A DNA stretch of 64,000 nt from Micromonospora sp. WMMA1947. GTDB lineage: Bacteria > Actinomycetota > Actinomycetes > Mycobacteriales > Micromonosporaceae. This document shows positions 7,858 to 17,559 of this stretch, in pieces. Location of the stretch: NCBI RefSeq assembly GCF_027497355.1, contig NZ_CP114909.1:124001-188000 (forward strand), read 5' to 3'. The first letter of the stretch is position 1. Each line of letters opens with the position of its first letter. The notes beneath the pieces were generated by a model. That model made no database searches, was not told the origin of the DNA, and worked only from the letters and a program-made list of their open reading frames with translations. Made by a program: the position numbers and the translations under genes.

Positions 7858-9105
7858 ATGAGCACATCGACGGACTTCTCGGTGGCGATCGCCGGCGCCG
7901 GCCTCTCCGGCCTCTGCCTCGCCCAGTACCTGACGCGCGCCGGCATCGACGTACACGTCTACGAGCGGGACCCGGGCCCCTTCATCCGGCGGCAGGGTTA
8001 CCGGATCATTCTCGACCGGTACGGGCTGGAGGCGCTTCGTGAGGGCCTGCCCCGCTCGCTCTACCACCTGGCGCTGGCCACCGGCGACGAGCCCGGCGGT
8101 CACCTGCGCTTCACCAACAGCCGGCTGCGGGACGCCTTCACCATCACGTTCAAGGACGAGCCGGGCGCGACCCGCCAGGTCGACCGGCTGACCCTGCGGT
8201 CGATCCTCCAGTCCGGGTTGAACGGGCGCATCCACTACGGCAAGGACGCCGTCGCGGTGGACAGCGGCGGCCCGGCCGGGCTGCGGCTGCGGTTCTCCGA
8301 CGGCAGCGCCGCCGCGGCCACAGTCGTGGTGGGCGCGGACGGCGTCGGCTCGGCGTTGCGCGCGCAGCTCATGCCGGACGCCGACCCGGCGGACACCCCG
8401 ATGGCGGGCATCTACGGCCGGTCGCCGCTGCGGCGAGACGGCGCGAGCGTCATCCCCGACGCGCTGCGTACCAGCGGGGTCCTCGCCATCGCCGACCGGC
8501 CCGGCAGCGCCTTCTTCTTCACCTCCATGCGGTTCGGCGAGAGCCCACGGGAGGCGTTCATCCGCCTGGCCCCGGGCAGCTACGCCCCCACCGGCGACGA
8601 CTACGTCATGTGGGCGCTGCTGCTCCGCCGGGACGAGTTGCCCGACCGCGTCCGCGGGGACCTGCGGGCGCTGTGGCACGTGGCCGCCCGGAAGAGCATC
8701 GACTTCCACCCGCTCGTGCGGCGGCTGGTCGACACGGCCGAACTGGACGCCACGGTGCTCAACCTGTTCGCCACCGGCCGGCGCCCGCACCGGTGGACGG
8801 TGCCCCGGGCGACGATGATGGGCGACGCCGTGCACGTCATGCCGCCGTTCGGCGCTCACGGCGGCAACACCGCGCTGCGCGACGCCGCCCTGCTCGGCCA
8901 CAAGCTGGTCGAGGCCCGGCGGAACGGCACACCGGTCGAGGAGGCGATCGCCGGATACCAGGACGAGATGGTGCCGTACGCCTTCCACGCCGTCGACAGT
9001 GCCGCCAAGCTGATGCACCGCCTCACCGGCGGCGCTGCCGCACCGCACTGGGTGCTGACGCGCGTGCTACCTCGGCTGCACCGGGTCACCGTGCCGGAGG
9101 CATGA
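7858..9105 (+). CDS. FAD-dependent monooxygenase (PHBH/TetX-like fold)
   Basis: The 415-residue flavoprotein has the dinucleotide motif GAGLSG at 13-18 followed by an acidic residue in VHVYERD, the DG motif VVVGADGVGSALR (about 159-171), and the second FAD motif MMGDAVHVMPPFGAHGGNTA (about 320-339). This is the architecture of class A flavin monooxygenases that hydroxylate aromatic compounds or inactivate drugs such as tetracyclines. The ATG is three bases after the AT-rich palindrome, and the stop overlaps a MarR gene, a layout usual for inducible detoxification. No Shine-Dalgarno is obvious. The substrate cannot be read from the sequence. Confidence 0.85.
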   Translation: MSTSTDFSVAIAGAGLSGLCLAQYLTRAGIDVHVYERDPGPFIRRQGYRIILDRYGLEALREGLPRSLYHLALATGDEPGGHLRFTNSRLRDAFTITFKDEPGATRQVDRLTLRSILQSGLNGRIHYGKDAVAVDSGGPAGLRLRFSDGSAAAATVVVGADGVGSALRAQLMPDADPADTPMAGIYGRSPLRRDGASVIPDALRTSGVLAIADRPGSAFFFTSMRFGESPREAFIRLAPGSYAPTGDDYVMWALLLRRDELPDRVRGDLRALWHVAARKSIDFHPLVRRLVDTAELDATVLNLFATGRRPHRWTVPRATMMGDAVHVMPPFGAHGGNTALRDAALLGHKLVEARRNGTPVEEAIAGYQDEMVPYAFHAVDSAAKLMHRLTGGAAAPHWVLTRVLPRLHRVTVPEA

Positions 9106-9602
9106 TTGCCCCCATGTCCCACGATCCGGCCCGTGCCTCCGCGGTCGCCGATCTCATGCGCGCCGGGCGGGAGACATCGCGGCTGTCCATGGTGTTCCGG
9201 TACGCCATCGCGGAGCGGCTGGGCCTCGCCGTGAGCGACCTGGAATGCCTGGACCACCTGGCGGACGTCGGCTCCGCCACCGCGGGGCAGATCGCCGAGC
9301 GGACCAACCTCACCACCGGTGCGGTCACCAGCATGCTCCGCCGACTCCAGCAGGCCGGCTACGTGACGACCGAACGCGACCCGGCCGACCGGCGGCGCGT
9401 CGTCGTCACCATACGGCCGGAGCGGATCGCCGACCTGGAGCGGCCGTACGAGCGTTTCGCCGAGCGGGCGGGACGGCTCGTCGAGGGCTACAGCGCCGAG
9501 GAGGTCCGGCTGCTGGTCCGGCACCACGACCGCCTGCAGGCGATGTACCTCGCCGAGTTAGATCACCTCCGCGACGGCGACACCGCGCAACGGCCCGTCT
9601 GA
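9102..9602 (+). CDS. MarR-family transcriptional regulator
   Basis: This is a 166-residue MarR protein (162 if the ATG at 9114 is used). The winged helix shows ATAGQIAERTNLTTGAVTSM, then the wing with YVTTERDPADRRRVVVTI. The first ATG overlaps the monooxygenase stop (ATGA), while a GGAGG at 9096-9100 is too close for 9102 and rather far for 9114, so the start is uncertain by four codons. It probably binds the palindrome at 7831-7855 and represses the operon until a small aromatic inducer appears. Confidence 0.85.
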   Translation: MIAPMSHDPARASAVADLMRAGRETSRLSMVFRYAIAERLGLAVSDLECLDHLADVGSATAGQIAERTNLTTGAVTSMLRRLQQAGYVTTERDPADRRRVVVTIRPERIADLERPYERFAERAGRLVEGYSAEEVRLLVRHHDRLQAMYLAELDHLRDGDTAQRPV

Positions 9603-9619
9603 GCCGGCGTCTCGCGCCG

Positions 9620-10723
9620 CTATCCCACGGTCGCCAGGAAGTCCGAGTAGAACAGGCCCAGGCCGGCGGCGACGCAGACACCGGCCACGATCCAGAACCG
9701 GACCACGATGGTGGACTCGCTCCAGCCCGCCAGCTCGAAGTGGTGGTGCAGCGGCACCATCCGGAAGACGCGCCTGCCGGTGGTGCGGTACGAGACGATC
9801 TGGATCACCCAGGTCGTGGTGATGATGACGAACAGCCCGGCGATCAGGATCGAGAGCAGCGTCGTACGGGTCACCACCGCGAGCCCGCCGATCAGGCCGC
9901 CCAGCCCGAGCGCGCCCACGTCACCCATGAAGATCCGCGCCGGGGAGGTGTTCCACCACAGGAAGCCCACACAGGCGCCGGCCGCGGCGGCCGCGATCAT
10001 GGCGATCTCCAGCGGGTCGCGGACCTGGTAGCAGTACTCGTTCACGCGGGCGTACCCGTCATCTGCGCACCAGTGCCGGTACTGCCAGAAGCCGATCAGC
10101 GAGTATGCGCCGAGCACCAGGATCGACGCGCCGGTGGCGAGGCCGTCGAGGCCGTCGGTGAGGTTCACGCCGTTGGACATCGCCGTGATCACGAAGATGA
10201 AGACCATGACCGCGCCGACCTTGCCGACGTCCAGCCAGCTGATGTCGCGGATGAGCGAGATGTGCTCGCTGGCCACGGTCTGGCCGTTGGTGCTGGGCAC
10301 GTAGAGCGCGGCCACGCCGAACCCGCCGCCGACGAGCGCCTGGCCGAGCAGCTTGCCCTTGGCGGACAGTCCGTCGGAGTTGCGCCGGCGCACCTTGAGG
10401 AAGTCGTCGAAGAAGCCGACCGCGCCGCAGAAGACGAACAACCCGAGCAGCACCAGGGCCGTCATGGTCGGCCCCTCCTGCGCGATCTGCCGTTCGGGCA
10501 GCGTGGTCAGGGCGAGGTGCCCGGCGACGTACGCGAGGACCGTCGCCACGATGAAGACGACGCCGCCCATCGTGGGCGTACCCACCTTGTGCTCGTTGCT
10601 GGCGAGCCCGATCGACCGGATCGGCTGACCGGCCTTCAGCGCGGTGAAGACGCGAACCGCCACCGGCGTGCCGAACAGGGAGATGACGAACGCGACAGCG
10701 GCCGCGACGATGACAGCCCTCAC
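9620..10723 (-). CDS. mraY: Phospho-N-acetylmuramoyl-pentapeptide-transferase MraY (orphan copy)
   Basis: MraY transfers phospho-MurNAc-pentapeptide from UDP to undecaprenyl phosphate, making lipid I at the membrane. The 367-residue product has about ten membrane helices and the family signatures: FFDDFLKV (about 103-110), [13 protein letters not shown] (about 183-195), [12 protein letters not shown] (about 268-279) and the histidine motif [11 protein letters not shown] near 325. Here the residue before GW is Ala where many homologues have Lys or Glu. The start is GTG 10723 with GGAGG seven bases upstream. No mur, fts or pbp genes flank it, so this is not the division-cluster copy. A second or specialised MraY is the likely reading. 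Confidence 0.9.
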   Translation of the reverse strand: MRAVIVAAAVAFVISLFGTPVAVRVFTALKAGQPIRSIGLASNEHKVGTPTMGGVVFIVATVLAYVAGHLALTTLPERQIAQEGPTMTALVLLGLFVFCGAVGFFDDFLKVRRRNSDGLSAKGKLLGQALVGGGFGVAALYVPSTNGQTVASEHISLIRDISWLDVGKVGAVMVFIFVITAMSNGVNLTDGLDGLATGASILVLGAYSLIGFWQYRHWCADDGYARVNEYCYQVRDPLEIAMIAAAAAGACVGFLWWNTSPARIFMGDVGALGLGGLIGGLAVVTRTTLLSILIAGLFVIITTTWVIQIVSYRTTGRRVFRMVPLHHHFELAGWSESTIVVRFWIVAGVCVAAGLGLFYSDFLATVG

Positions 10724-10851
10724 CGGCGTACCTCCACGAGCTCCGGATTCTCATCGGTCACGAGACGTGAGCTTGCCATCCGGCGGCGGACGGAGCAGCC
10801 CCCTGACCGTCACCACGCCGAGGCTGGCGCGTAGGCCGTAGCGTCGACGGC

Positions 10852-11061
10852 ATGAGAACGATGCTGGTGTCGATCGCGGTGATCGTGGTGGTGGTGCTCG
10901 CGCTCGTCGTCTTCGTCGCCCGGCGCGACCGGACGAGGCGCCCGTCGGACGAGGATTCGGCTGCGGTTCGCCAGGCCGGCGCCGACCGGCACCGGCACGA
11001 CGCGCAGCGGCAGGTCGCGTCGGGCCTCGCCGAGCGGCACCGCAACCCGCCGAGCACCTAG
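10852..11061 (+). CDS. Small single-pass membrane protein
   Basis: This is a 69-residue product: a hydrophobic N-terminal helix (MRTMLVSIAVIVVVVLALVV) followed by a charged, His/Arg/Gln-rich tail of about 45 residues. Codon use is normal for the genome. No family is recognised and no Shine-Dalgarno is clear. It lies divergently from mraY and just upstream of a nucleotidyltransferase gene. Confidence 0.5.
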   Translation: MRTMLVSIAVIVVVVLALVVFVARRDRTRRPSDEDSAAVRQAGADRHRHDAQRQVASGLAERHRNPPST

Positions 11062-11092
11062 GCACGACCGGCGGTGCGGGCCGGTTTTATCG

Positions 11093-11893
11093 GTGGCCCC
11101 GCGTCGACCCGTCGCGCACGATCACCTGGTGGTCCCACCCGACACCGTTCTCTCCGACCTCCGCGAGGCGTGGCGCCGCACGCTGGCGGGCAGGCTGCTG
11201 GGCCTGTACCTGCACGGGTCGCTCGTGACAGGCGACTTCGACGTGAACCGCAGCGACCTCGACCTGCTCGCGGTCCTCACCGACGACCCGGACGAGAAGC
11301 TCCTCGACGTCCTCGCCGACCTGCACGCGGACCTCGAGCGGCGGCACCCGCTGTGGGCGGGCCGGATCGAGGTGGAGTACGTGTCACTGGCCGCGGTGCG
11401 CGCCGTTTCCGGCCGGGACCACATGATCGCCCGGATCAGTCCCGGGGAGTCGTTGCACCTGCTGCCCGCCACCACCCACCGCGTCGTGACCTGGGCCGCC
11501 GTGCACGACTACGGCCGTACGCTGCTGGGACCGCCGGCCGGCGAGCTGCTGCCCGCCGCCGACCCCGGCCTCGTGCGCGCCGCTCTGCGGGACCACGTCC
11601 GCGACTGGCCGACCTGGGTACTCGAGATGACCCCACCCGGAGCCCAGTCGTACGCGGTGCTCACGCTCTGCCGGGCCTACCAGCGCATGTGCGACGGGCG
11701 GCAACTGTCCAAGCGGCAGGCCGCCGAGCGGACCGCCGCCGCCCTCCCGCGATGGGCGGACCTGATCTTCTGGGCACGCGACTGGTGGTACGACTCCGGC
11801 CAGGACAGCGATCCCGGCCGGTTCGACGAGGTCCGGGCGTTCGTGCACGAGGTCAGCGCCGCCATCCTGGCCGAGGAACCCGACAGGCGGTGA
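11093..11893 (+). CDS. AadA-like aminoglycoside nucleotidyltransferase family protein
   Basis: The 266-residue protein has the nucleotidyltransferase signature LHGSLVTGDFDVNRSDLDLL (about 39-58; GS motif plus the two metal-binding aspartates) and a C-terminal helical domain (DUF4111-like) with LTLCRAYQRMCDG. Enzymes of this shape, such as AadA, adenylylate streptomycin and spectinomycin; many chromosomal actinomycete members have unproven substrates. The annotated start is GTG 11093; an in-frame GTG at 11129 is an alternative nearer the conserved region. It converges with the ABC permease gene at 11902. Confidence 0.78.
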   Translation: MAPRRPVAHDHLVVPPDTVLSDLREAWRRTLAGRLLGLYLHGSLVTGDFDVNRSDLDLLAVLTDDPDEKLLDVLADLHADLERRHPLWAGRIEVEYVSLAAVRAVSGRDHMIARISPGESLHLLPATTHRVVTWAAVHDYGRTLLGPPAGELLPAADPGLVRAALRDHVRDWPTWVLEMTPPGAQSYAVLTLCRAYQRMCDGRQLSKRQAAERTAAALPRWADLIFWARDWWYDSGQDSDPGRFDEVRAFVHEVSAAILAEEPDRR

Positions 11894-11901
11894 CACCGCT
11901 C

Positions 11902-14370
11902 CTACTCCTTCAGGCCGATGTTGTCGATCGGCGGAGCGCTGAGCAGCCGCCGGACCGGCCACACCGTGCTCACCAGCGCCAGCAGCGCCGTACCGCCGAG
12001 CACCGCCGCCCACCCGAGCGGCGGCACGTACGGGATCGGACTGCCGGTCAGTCCGTTGACGATCGCGCTCAGCGTCAGCACCGCGATCGTCGCGCCGATC
12101 AGCACCGCGGTGCCGAGCAGCCCCGCCTGTTCGGCCCGGACCATCCCGCGAATCTGACGCCGGGTGACCCCGACCAGTTGCAGCAACGCCAGCTCGCGGC
12201 GGCGGGCCAGTGCCGCCATCACCATCGTGGTGGCCGCCGCCAGCGCCGCGTACCCGACCATCACGCCGATCAGCAGCCGGTTCAGCCAGGCCCCGAGCGC
12301 CAGATCGGTGCCGAGCAGGCGCGTACGGGTCGCGGCGTCGAGAATCTCGGTGCCGGGCCGCGCCGCGGCCCACGTGGCCAGCGCGGCGCCGGCGTCCGGG
12401 CCGCCGCGGACCAGCACCTCGTCGACGGTGTTCGCCGCCGTGTGCCCGGCGACCGTCTCGGCGGCCACTGTGACGTCGCCGAAACCGAGGCCACGGTCGT
12501 AGATCGCGATCACGTCCAAGGTGACCGGGGTGCCGTCGCCCAGCCAGAGTTCCGCCTTGTCGCCGACGTCCCAGCCGGACGAGGACGCCTGCATGGTGGA
12601 CAGGGCGACGGTACCGGCACCCAGGTCGGCCAGGGTGCCCCTGCGCACGGCGAGGTCCATCGTCGACGTCACGCCGGCCGGGTCGACGGACAGCGCGGCT
12701 ACCGGCTCGATGCCGCCGAGCGCCCGCACCACGACCTGGGTGCGGCGTACCCCGGTGGCCGCCTGCACCCCGGCCAGCTCGCGGATCTCCCGCGCCGCGT
12801 CCCCGGGAAGTCCGCCCGGAGCGACGAGCACCCGCTCGGCGAGGGTTCCGGCGCTGCTCTGCGTGGCGGTCTGCCGCTCCAGGTTGTCCTGCAGGAACCA
12901 GACCGAGCCGCCGAATCCCACGGACAGCACGAGGGCGGTCAGGACGGTCGCCATGCCCTGCGCGTTGGCCCGCAGGTTGGCCGCGGCCAGGTAGCCGCCG
13001 GTCCGCCAGATGCGCGGCAGCACCGGGGTGAGCAGTCGTGCCGCGTACGCGTTGATGTGCGGTGCGAGCAGCGCCACCGCGATGACGAACAGGTAGAGCA
13101 TGCCGACCGCGCCGGCCAGCGCCCCGGCCGACCCGGCGCCGAGCGTGAACGCCCCGGCGCTGCCGGCCGCCGTCAGCGTCAGCACGCCGGCGATCGGCCG
13201 TACCGGGCCGCCACGCCGGGGTTCGACGGCGATCTCGCCGAGCGCCTCGACCGGCTTGATGGCGGTGACCCGGCGTGCGGCAATCAGCGCGGCGACCACC
13301 GCCACCAGGACGGCCGTACCGATGGCGGCCGGCACCGCGAACAGACCGCCCGCCATCGGGAAGCCGGCCGGCACGAACCCGCGCCCGACCAGTTCGCCGT
13401 GCACCCAGCGGGCGGCCAGCAGGCCGGCCGGGCCGCCGATCGCGGAGCCGGCCAGGGCGAGCAGCGTGGCCTCGGCGACCAGCATGCGGCGCACCTGCCC
13501 CGGCGTGGCGGCGACCGCGCGCAGCAACGCCAGGTCACGGCGGCGGTGCCGGACGGACAGCCCGATGGTGCCGGCCACCACGAACACGATCAGCAGGACG
13601 ACGTACCCGCCGAAGGCTGCCCCGGCCCCGACCAGCAGGCTCTGGGCGGCCAGGTGGTCCGACTGCTCGGCGTTTCCGCGGTCCTTCCCGGCGTACGCCG
13701 TGGCGCCGGCCGCCGACGCGATCTCGCGCACCGCGCCGACGTCGGCGCCGGGTGCCATCCGTACGCCGATCGCGTCCACCCGGCCCGGGTGCGCGGACAG
13801 GCGAGCGGCCTGCGCGTCGGTGAAGAACACCGCCGCCGAGCCGGTCTCGGTGGTCCCGCTCACCCGGTACGACCGGCCGACCCCACCGACGACCAGGTCG
13901 ATGCGGCCGCCGGGCGCCACGCCGAGCCGGGTGTCGACCACCACCTCGTCGTCGGCCTGCGGTGCGGCGCCGGCGGCGAGGGGACGACCGGTGAAGACGT
14001 ACGTGTCCCAGCCGTGTCCCACGGCGGCGGGTGAGCCGATCAGCACCCGGTCGTCGCCGGTGACTGCGGTGACGCCCGGCACCCGGCGGATCCGGTCCAC
14101 CAGGCCGGCGTCCACAGTGCCACCCTCGGGCAGCGTCACCGTGCTCGTGGTGGTCTCGCCGTCGAACTCCCGGAACGTCTGGCTGATCGTGCGGTTGGCG
14201 ACGACCACGTCGGCGCTCGCCCAGAGCCGCGGCTCCGGGCGGAACCGCAGCCCCGATTCGACGAGCGAGCCCATCGCCACCAGGATCAGCACGCCGACGA
14301 TCAGGGCCAGCAGGGTCGCGGCGGCGGGGCCGGTGCGGTGCCGCAGCAGGCGGGCGGCGAGGCCGGTCAT
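11902..14370 (-). CDS. ABC transporter permease with two FtsX domains
   Basis: This 822-residue permease is of the MacB/LolC exporter type. One N-terminal helix precedes a large extracellular segment, then FtsX-like helix clusters at about 250-400 and at 690-810, linked by a central hydrophobic region. VTAIKPVEALGEI and TRRQIRGMVRAEQ are the coupling segments. ATG 14370 overlaps the ATPase stop by four bases, so ATPase and permease are co-translated. Such systems export lipids, peptides or drugs, or act as mechanotransducers; the substrate is unknown. Confidence 0.87.
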   Translation of the reverse strand: MTGLAARLLRHRTGPAAATLLALIVGVLILVAMGSLVESGLRFRPEPRLWASADVVVANRTISQTFREFDGETTTSTVTLPEGGTVDAGLVDRIRRVPGVTAVTGDDRVLIGSPAAVGHGWDTYVFTGRPLAAGAAPQADDEVVVDTRLGVAPGGRIDLVVGGVGRSYRVSGTTETGSAAVFFTDAQAARLSAHPGRVDAIGVRMAPGADVGAVREIASAAGATAYAGKDRGNAEQSDHLAAQSLLVGAGAAFGGYVVLLIVFVVAGTIGLSVRHRRRDLALLRAVAATPGQVRRMLVAEATLLALAGSAIGGPAGLLAARWVHGELVGRGFVPAGFPMAGGLFAVPAAIGTAVLVAVVAALIAARRVTAIKPVEALGEIAVEPRRGGPVRPIAGVLTLTAAGSAGAFTLGAGSAGALAGAVGMLYLFVIAVALLAPHINAYAARLLTPVLPRIWRTGGYLAAANLRANAQGMATVLTALVLSVGFGGSVWFLQDNLERQTATQSSAGTLAERVLVAPGGLPGDAAREIRELAGVQAATGVRRTQVVVRALGGIEPVAALSVDPAGVTSTMDLAVRRGTLADLGAGTVALSTMQASSSGWDVGDKAELWLGDGTPVTLDVIAIYDRGLGFGDVTVAAETVAGHTAANTVDEVLVRGGPDAGAALATWAAARPGTEILDAATRTRLLGTDLALGAWLNRLLIGVMVGYAALAAATTMVMAALARRRELALLQLVGVTRRQIRGMVRAEQAGLLGTAVLIGATIAVLTLSAIVNGLTGSPIPYVPPLGWAAVLGGTALLALVSTVWPVRRLLSAPPIDNIGLKE

Positions 14371-15116
14371 CGGAGGACCCGCCCGTCCAGCGAAGCCAGG
14401 TGCTCGGCGATACGGACGGCGCCGAGCTGCGGGAGGTCGGCGACAATCGCACCGTCGGCCAGCACGAGCACCCGATCCGCGTACGACGCGGCGATCGGAT
14501 CGTGGGTCACCATCACCACCGTCTGCCCGTGCTCGTCCACGACCGCGCGCAACAGCGTGAGCACCTCCGCCGCGGTCCGCGAGTCGAGGGCACCGGTGGG
14601 CTCGTCCGAGAAGATCACCTCGGGGCGGGTGGCCAGCGCGCGGGCGATCGCCACCCGCTGCTGCTGACCGCCGGACAGCGCCGCCGGCCGGTGGTGCAGC
14701 CGGTCGGCGAGGCCGACCCGCTCGACGACGTGGGCCAGCCAGGCCCGGTCCGGGCGCACGCCGGCCAGCCGCAGGGGAAGCCCGATGTTCTCCTCGACGG
14801 TGAGCGCGCCGATCAGGTTGAACGCCTGGAAGACGAACCCGATCCGAGTACGCCGCAGCTCGGTCAGGCGCGTCTCGGACAGCCCGGACAGGTCGGTGCC
14901 GCCGAGGACCACCCGGCCGTTCGTGGGGCGGTCGAGCCCGGCCGCGATCTGCAACAGCGTGCTCTTGCCGGAGCCCGACGGTCCCATCACCGCGGTGAAG
15001 GTCCCACGGTCGAAGCTGACGTCGACGCCCGCGAGCGCGGTCACCTGGTTGCGGCCGGTGCCGTACACGCGGGTGACGTGTTCGACGCGTACCGCCGGCT
15101 CGACGGTCTGTCCCAT
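14367..15116 (-). CDS. ABC transporter ATP-binding protein (MacB/LolD type)
   Basis: This is a 249-residue ATPase with Walker A GPSGSGKS, Q-loop FQAFNLIG, signature LSGGQQQRVAIARAL, and Walker B EVIFSDEPTGALDS. I chose ATG 15116 because GGAGAGAGG lies eight bases upstream; an in-frame ATG at 15140 would add eight residues. It is the first gene of a two-gene exporter unit with the permease at 11902-14370. Confidence 0.9.
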   Translation of the reverse strand: MGQTVEPAVRVEHVTRVYGTGRNQVTALAGVDVSFDRGTFTAVMGPSGSGKSTLLQIAAGLDRPTNGRVVLGGTDLSGLSETRLTELRRTRIGFVFQAFNLIGALTVEENIGLPLRLAGVRPDRAWLAHVVERVGLADRLHHRPAALSGGQQQRVAIARALATRPEVIFSDEPTGALDSRTAAEVLTLLRAVVDEHGQTVVMVTHDPIAASYADRVLVLADGAIVADLPQLGAVRIAEHLASLDGRVLR

Positions 15117-15388
15117 TCTGGTGGCCTCTCTCCGTGTCATCGGCAGGAACTGCGCGCACCAGAAACGCTATTGAGCTGGGGTAGCGGGGACCATCCCGCG
15201 GGCTGCCCGGTCCGGGTACAGCAGGCACTACCTACGACCCCGACGATTCCTCCATGCGGCAGCAGGCACCGTGGCGGGCGTGCCGAATAGGCACTGAGCC
15301 CGCGCAGCTCGACCGTTTACTCATGCTCGTGACCGGACTCCTCGCGGCGACCTTCGACTTCGACTGCCGAGAGCCATAGGGTCGGGGT

Positions 15389-15952
15389 GTGACGACGAAG
15401 CCAGGCACCTATCGCGTGGCGGACAACTCCCCCGTAGCGTTCGTGGAAGCGCTCAGAACGTGGGCACCGCTCGCCCACGAGGAGTTGGTCACGAGGGCAC
15501 GCCGGTACAACGACGTCATCAAGTACAAGGAGCTCGGCGACCTCGTGCAGGAGCGGTCAGGCATCCGCACGCGCATGCTGCTGACCAACTGGATCGGGAA
15601 GCTCCTGGAAGAGGTTGCCATCCTGGCGAAAGCCGCCGGTGAGCCGCCGCTTACGTCGCTGTGTGTACGTCAGGACGGGACGATAGGCGAGGGGTATGCC
15701 AGGGCGCCGAAGTCCGTTGTGGATCCTCCGGGCGAGGATATCGAGGTTTACGCCGCCGGGCATCGCCTGCTGTGTTACCGAGCTTACGACGCTGTCGGCC
15801 TGCCTGCCGATGGCGGCCGACCTGAGCTGACCAAGGAAGTGGCCGCGCGCCGGGCAGCTCGCAGGGCTGCTACGGAGCCTGCGCCTCGGCCGCGCTGCCC
15901 GACCTGCCACACCGAATTGCCCGCGTCGGGCCGCTGCGACTACTGCGCATAG
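15389..15952 (+). CDS. Unknown protein with C-terminal zinc ribbon
   Basis: I do not recognise this 187-residue protein. Residues 1-115 are mixed helix/strand with HEELVTRARRYNDVIKYKEL and a helix WIGKLLEEVAILAKAAG. The last 20 residues hold CPTCHTELPASGRCDYC, a four-cysteine zinc-ribbon knuckle, after an Arg/Ala-rich linker. The GTG start at 15389 has a TAGGGT-like -10 just upstream, suggesting a leaderless message. Codon use is a little less biased than in its neighbours. A convergent XRE regulator follows. A nucleic-acid-linked role is possible because of the ribbon, but is not shown. Confidence 0.65.
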   Translation: MTTKPGTYRVADNSPVAFVEALRTWAPLAHEELVTRARRYNDVIKYKELGDLVQERSGIRTRMLLTNWIGKLLEEVAILAKAAGEPPLTSLCVRQDGTIGEGYARAPKSVVDPPGEDIEVYAAGHRLLCYRAYDAVGLPADGGRPELTKEVAARRAARRAATEPAPRPRCPTCHTELPASGRCDYCA

Positions 15953-15992
15953 GCGACGGATTGACCGGCGCCCGCAGGCGCTGCCGCGCGTT

Positions 15993-16799
15993 TCAGATCG
16001 CAAGCGAGGGACGTCCGGGGCAGGTGCATCGCCGTTCAGGACTGAGTTCGTCGGCGCGTTCGTGGCGGATGGCGTGTGCTCGATCGCGGACCAGTTGGAG
16101 TTGGCCGACGGTCAGGCGGCGGGCGTTCCAGATCAGATGGGCGACCTCGGCTGCGTCCGGATGGACCGGCGGACGGTCGTCGGCCAGATCGATGCCGGTC
16201 AGCGCGCCGAGGTCGTCGGCCGAGATGTCGAGAAATGCGGCGAAACCGACGAGCAGGTCCGAGGTCAAGGTCTTCGTGCCGCGTCCGATCATGCCGATCG
16301 TCGACGCCGACAGCATGTCGCGGCGGCCGATACCGAACAGGTACTTGGCGGAGCCGAACCAGTTCAGGTTGCGGTTGTGCAGCAGGCGCAGCATCAGGCC
16401 GCCGGGATTGTTCGGGTACTGCTGATACCGCGGTGCCGAGGACGGCTCTGGGCGGGGCTGCTGGGGCAACGACCGCACAAGCTGGTGCAGTTCCCGTACG
16501 GCCCGTGGCAGATACGTCAAGGACCAAGACAGCGAAGCGATGCCGTCGGCAGCGGCCGGGTCCAGCGGAGCGAGGTCGTGAGGCACGGGCCGACCCGCGA
16601 TGACGAACAGGTCGCCGGCGTGCAGGCCGAGTGCGGGGGCAAGCCGGCGCAGCAGTGACGGGTCCGGTTCGGTGCCGTCGAGCACCGCCGTGATCAGCGG
16701 CTCCGGAACGGCCGCCCGACGGGCCAGGGAGCTGACGTCGATGCCTCGCAGCTCCGCCAGTCGCCTCACCTGCACCGCGAACGTCGGCAGTGTCCGCAC
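15993..16799 (-). CDS. XRE-type helix-turn-helix regulator
   Basis: This is a 268-residue product. The N-terminal HTH (LAELRGIDVSSLARRAAVPE through LLRRLAPALGL, about 14-60) and a second HTH-like segment near 160-205 (LFGIGRRDMLSASTIGMIG, then LLVGFAAFLDISADDLGAL) resemble cI-like domains. Between them lies a segment containing RYQQYPNNPGGLML. The C-terminal helix carries RDRAHAIRHERADELS. Converges with the zinc-ribbon gene. Target unknown. Confidence 0.7.
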   Translation of the reverse strand: MRTLPTFAVQVRRLAELRGIDVSSLARRAAVPEPLITAVLDGTEPDPSLLRRLAPALGLHAGDLFVIAGRPVPHDLAPLDPAAADGIASLSWSLTYLPRAVRELHQLVRSLPQQPRPEPSSAPRYQQYPNNPGGLMLRLLHNRNLNWFGSAKYLFGIGRRDMLSASTIGMIGRGTKTLTSDLLVGFAAFLDISADDLGALTGIDLADDRPPVHPDAAEVAHLIWNARRLTVGQLQLVRDRAHAIRHERADELSPERRCTCPGRPSLAI

Positions 16800-16875
16800 A
16801 GTCCCAGCCTACGGTCCGGACAGCCCAGTCGGCTCCCACCAGTTCGGAGGCACATCAGCTCCTCCCGGCCGTACC

Positions 16876-17559
16876 TCAGCGGGCTGGTGCCGGAAGGTGG
16901 AGTCGGCCGTCGTGGACTTCGGCAACCTGGTCGACGGCGGTGAGGTGGGTGCGGTCGTGGGTGACCAGGACGGTGGCGGTGCTCTGCTGGTGGGTGAGGC
17001 GGGTGATCAGGTCGATGACGGCGGCGCCGCGTTCGTGGTCGAGCGCGCTGGTGGGTTCGTCGACGAGCAGGACGGTGGGGTCGTTCATCAGGGCGCGGGC
17101 GATGTTGACGCGCTGGCGCTGGCCGCCGGAGAGCTGGTGCGGCCGGCGGTCGGCCTGGCCGGCGAGGCCGACCGCGTCGAGGAGTTCCACGGCGCGGGTA
17201 CGGGCTCTGGCCGGCGGGCGGCCGTCGATCTGGGCCATGACCTGGAGCTGCTCGGCAGCGGTGAGGGAGGGCAGCAGGTTGGGCTGCTGGAAGACGATGC
17301 CGATCTTGTGGCGGCGCAGGTCGGCGAGTTTGCTCCGCATCAATCCGGTGGTGGGGGTGCCGTCGATGGTGACGGTGCCGGAGTCGGGCGTGATGAGGGT
17401 CGCGGCGACCGCGAGGAGGCTCGACTTGCCGGAGCCGGAGGGACCGATCACGGCGGTCAGGCTGCCCTTGGGTACGTCCAGGGTGACGCGGTCGAGGGCG
17501 GTCAGGCGGCCCTCGCCGTCGGGGTAGGTGAGGGTGATGTCGGTCAGGTTTAGGCTCAT
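16876..17559 (-). CDS. ABC transporter ATP-binding protein
   Basis: The 227-residue ATPase has Walker A GPSGSGKSS (about 37-45), Q-loop FQQPNLLPS, signature LSGGQRQRVNIARAL and Walker B TVLLVDEPTSALD. ATG 17559 overlaps the stop of the upstream permease by four bases. With that permease it forms a DevCA/MacB-like exporter. The divergent histidine kinase and response regulator beginning at 18820 probably control it. Confidence 0.9.
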   Translation of the reverse strand: MSLNLTDITLTYPDGEGRLTALDRVTLDVPKGSLTAVIGPSGSGKSSLLAVAATLITPDSGTVTIDGTPTTGLMRSKLADLRRHKIGIVFQQPNLLPSLTAAEQLQVMAQIDGRPPARARTRAVELLDAVGLAGQADRRPHQLSGGQRQRVNIARALMNDPTVLLVDEPTSALDHERGAAVIDLITRLTHQQSTATVLVTHDRTHLTAVDQVAEVHDGRLHLPAPAR

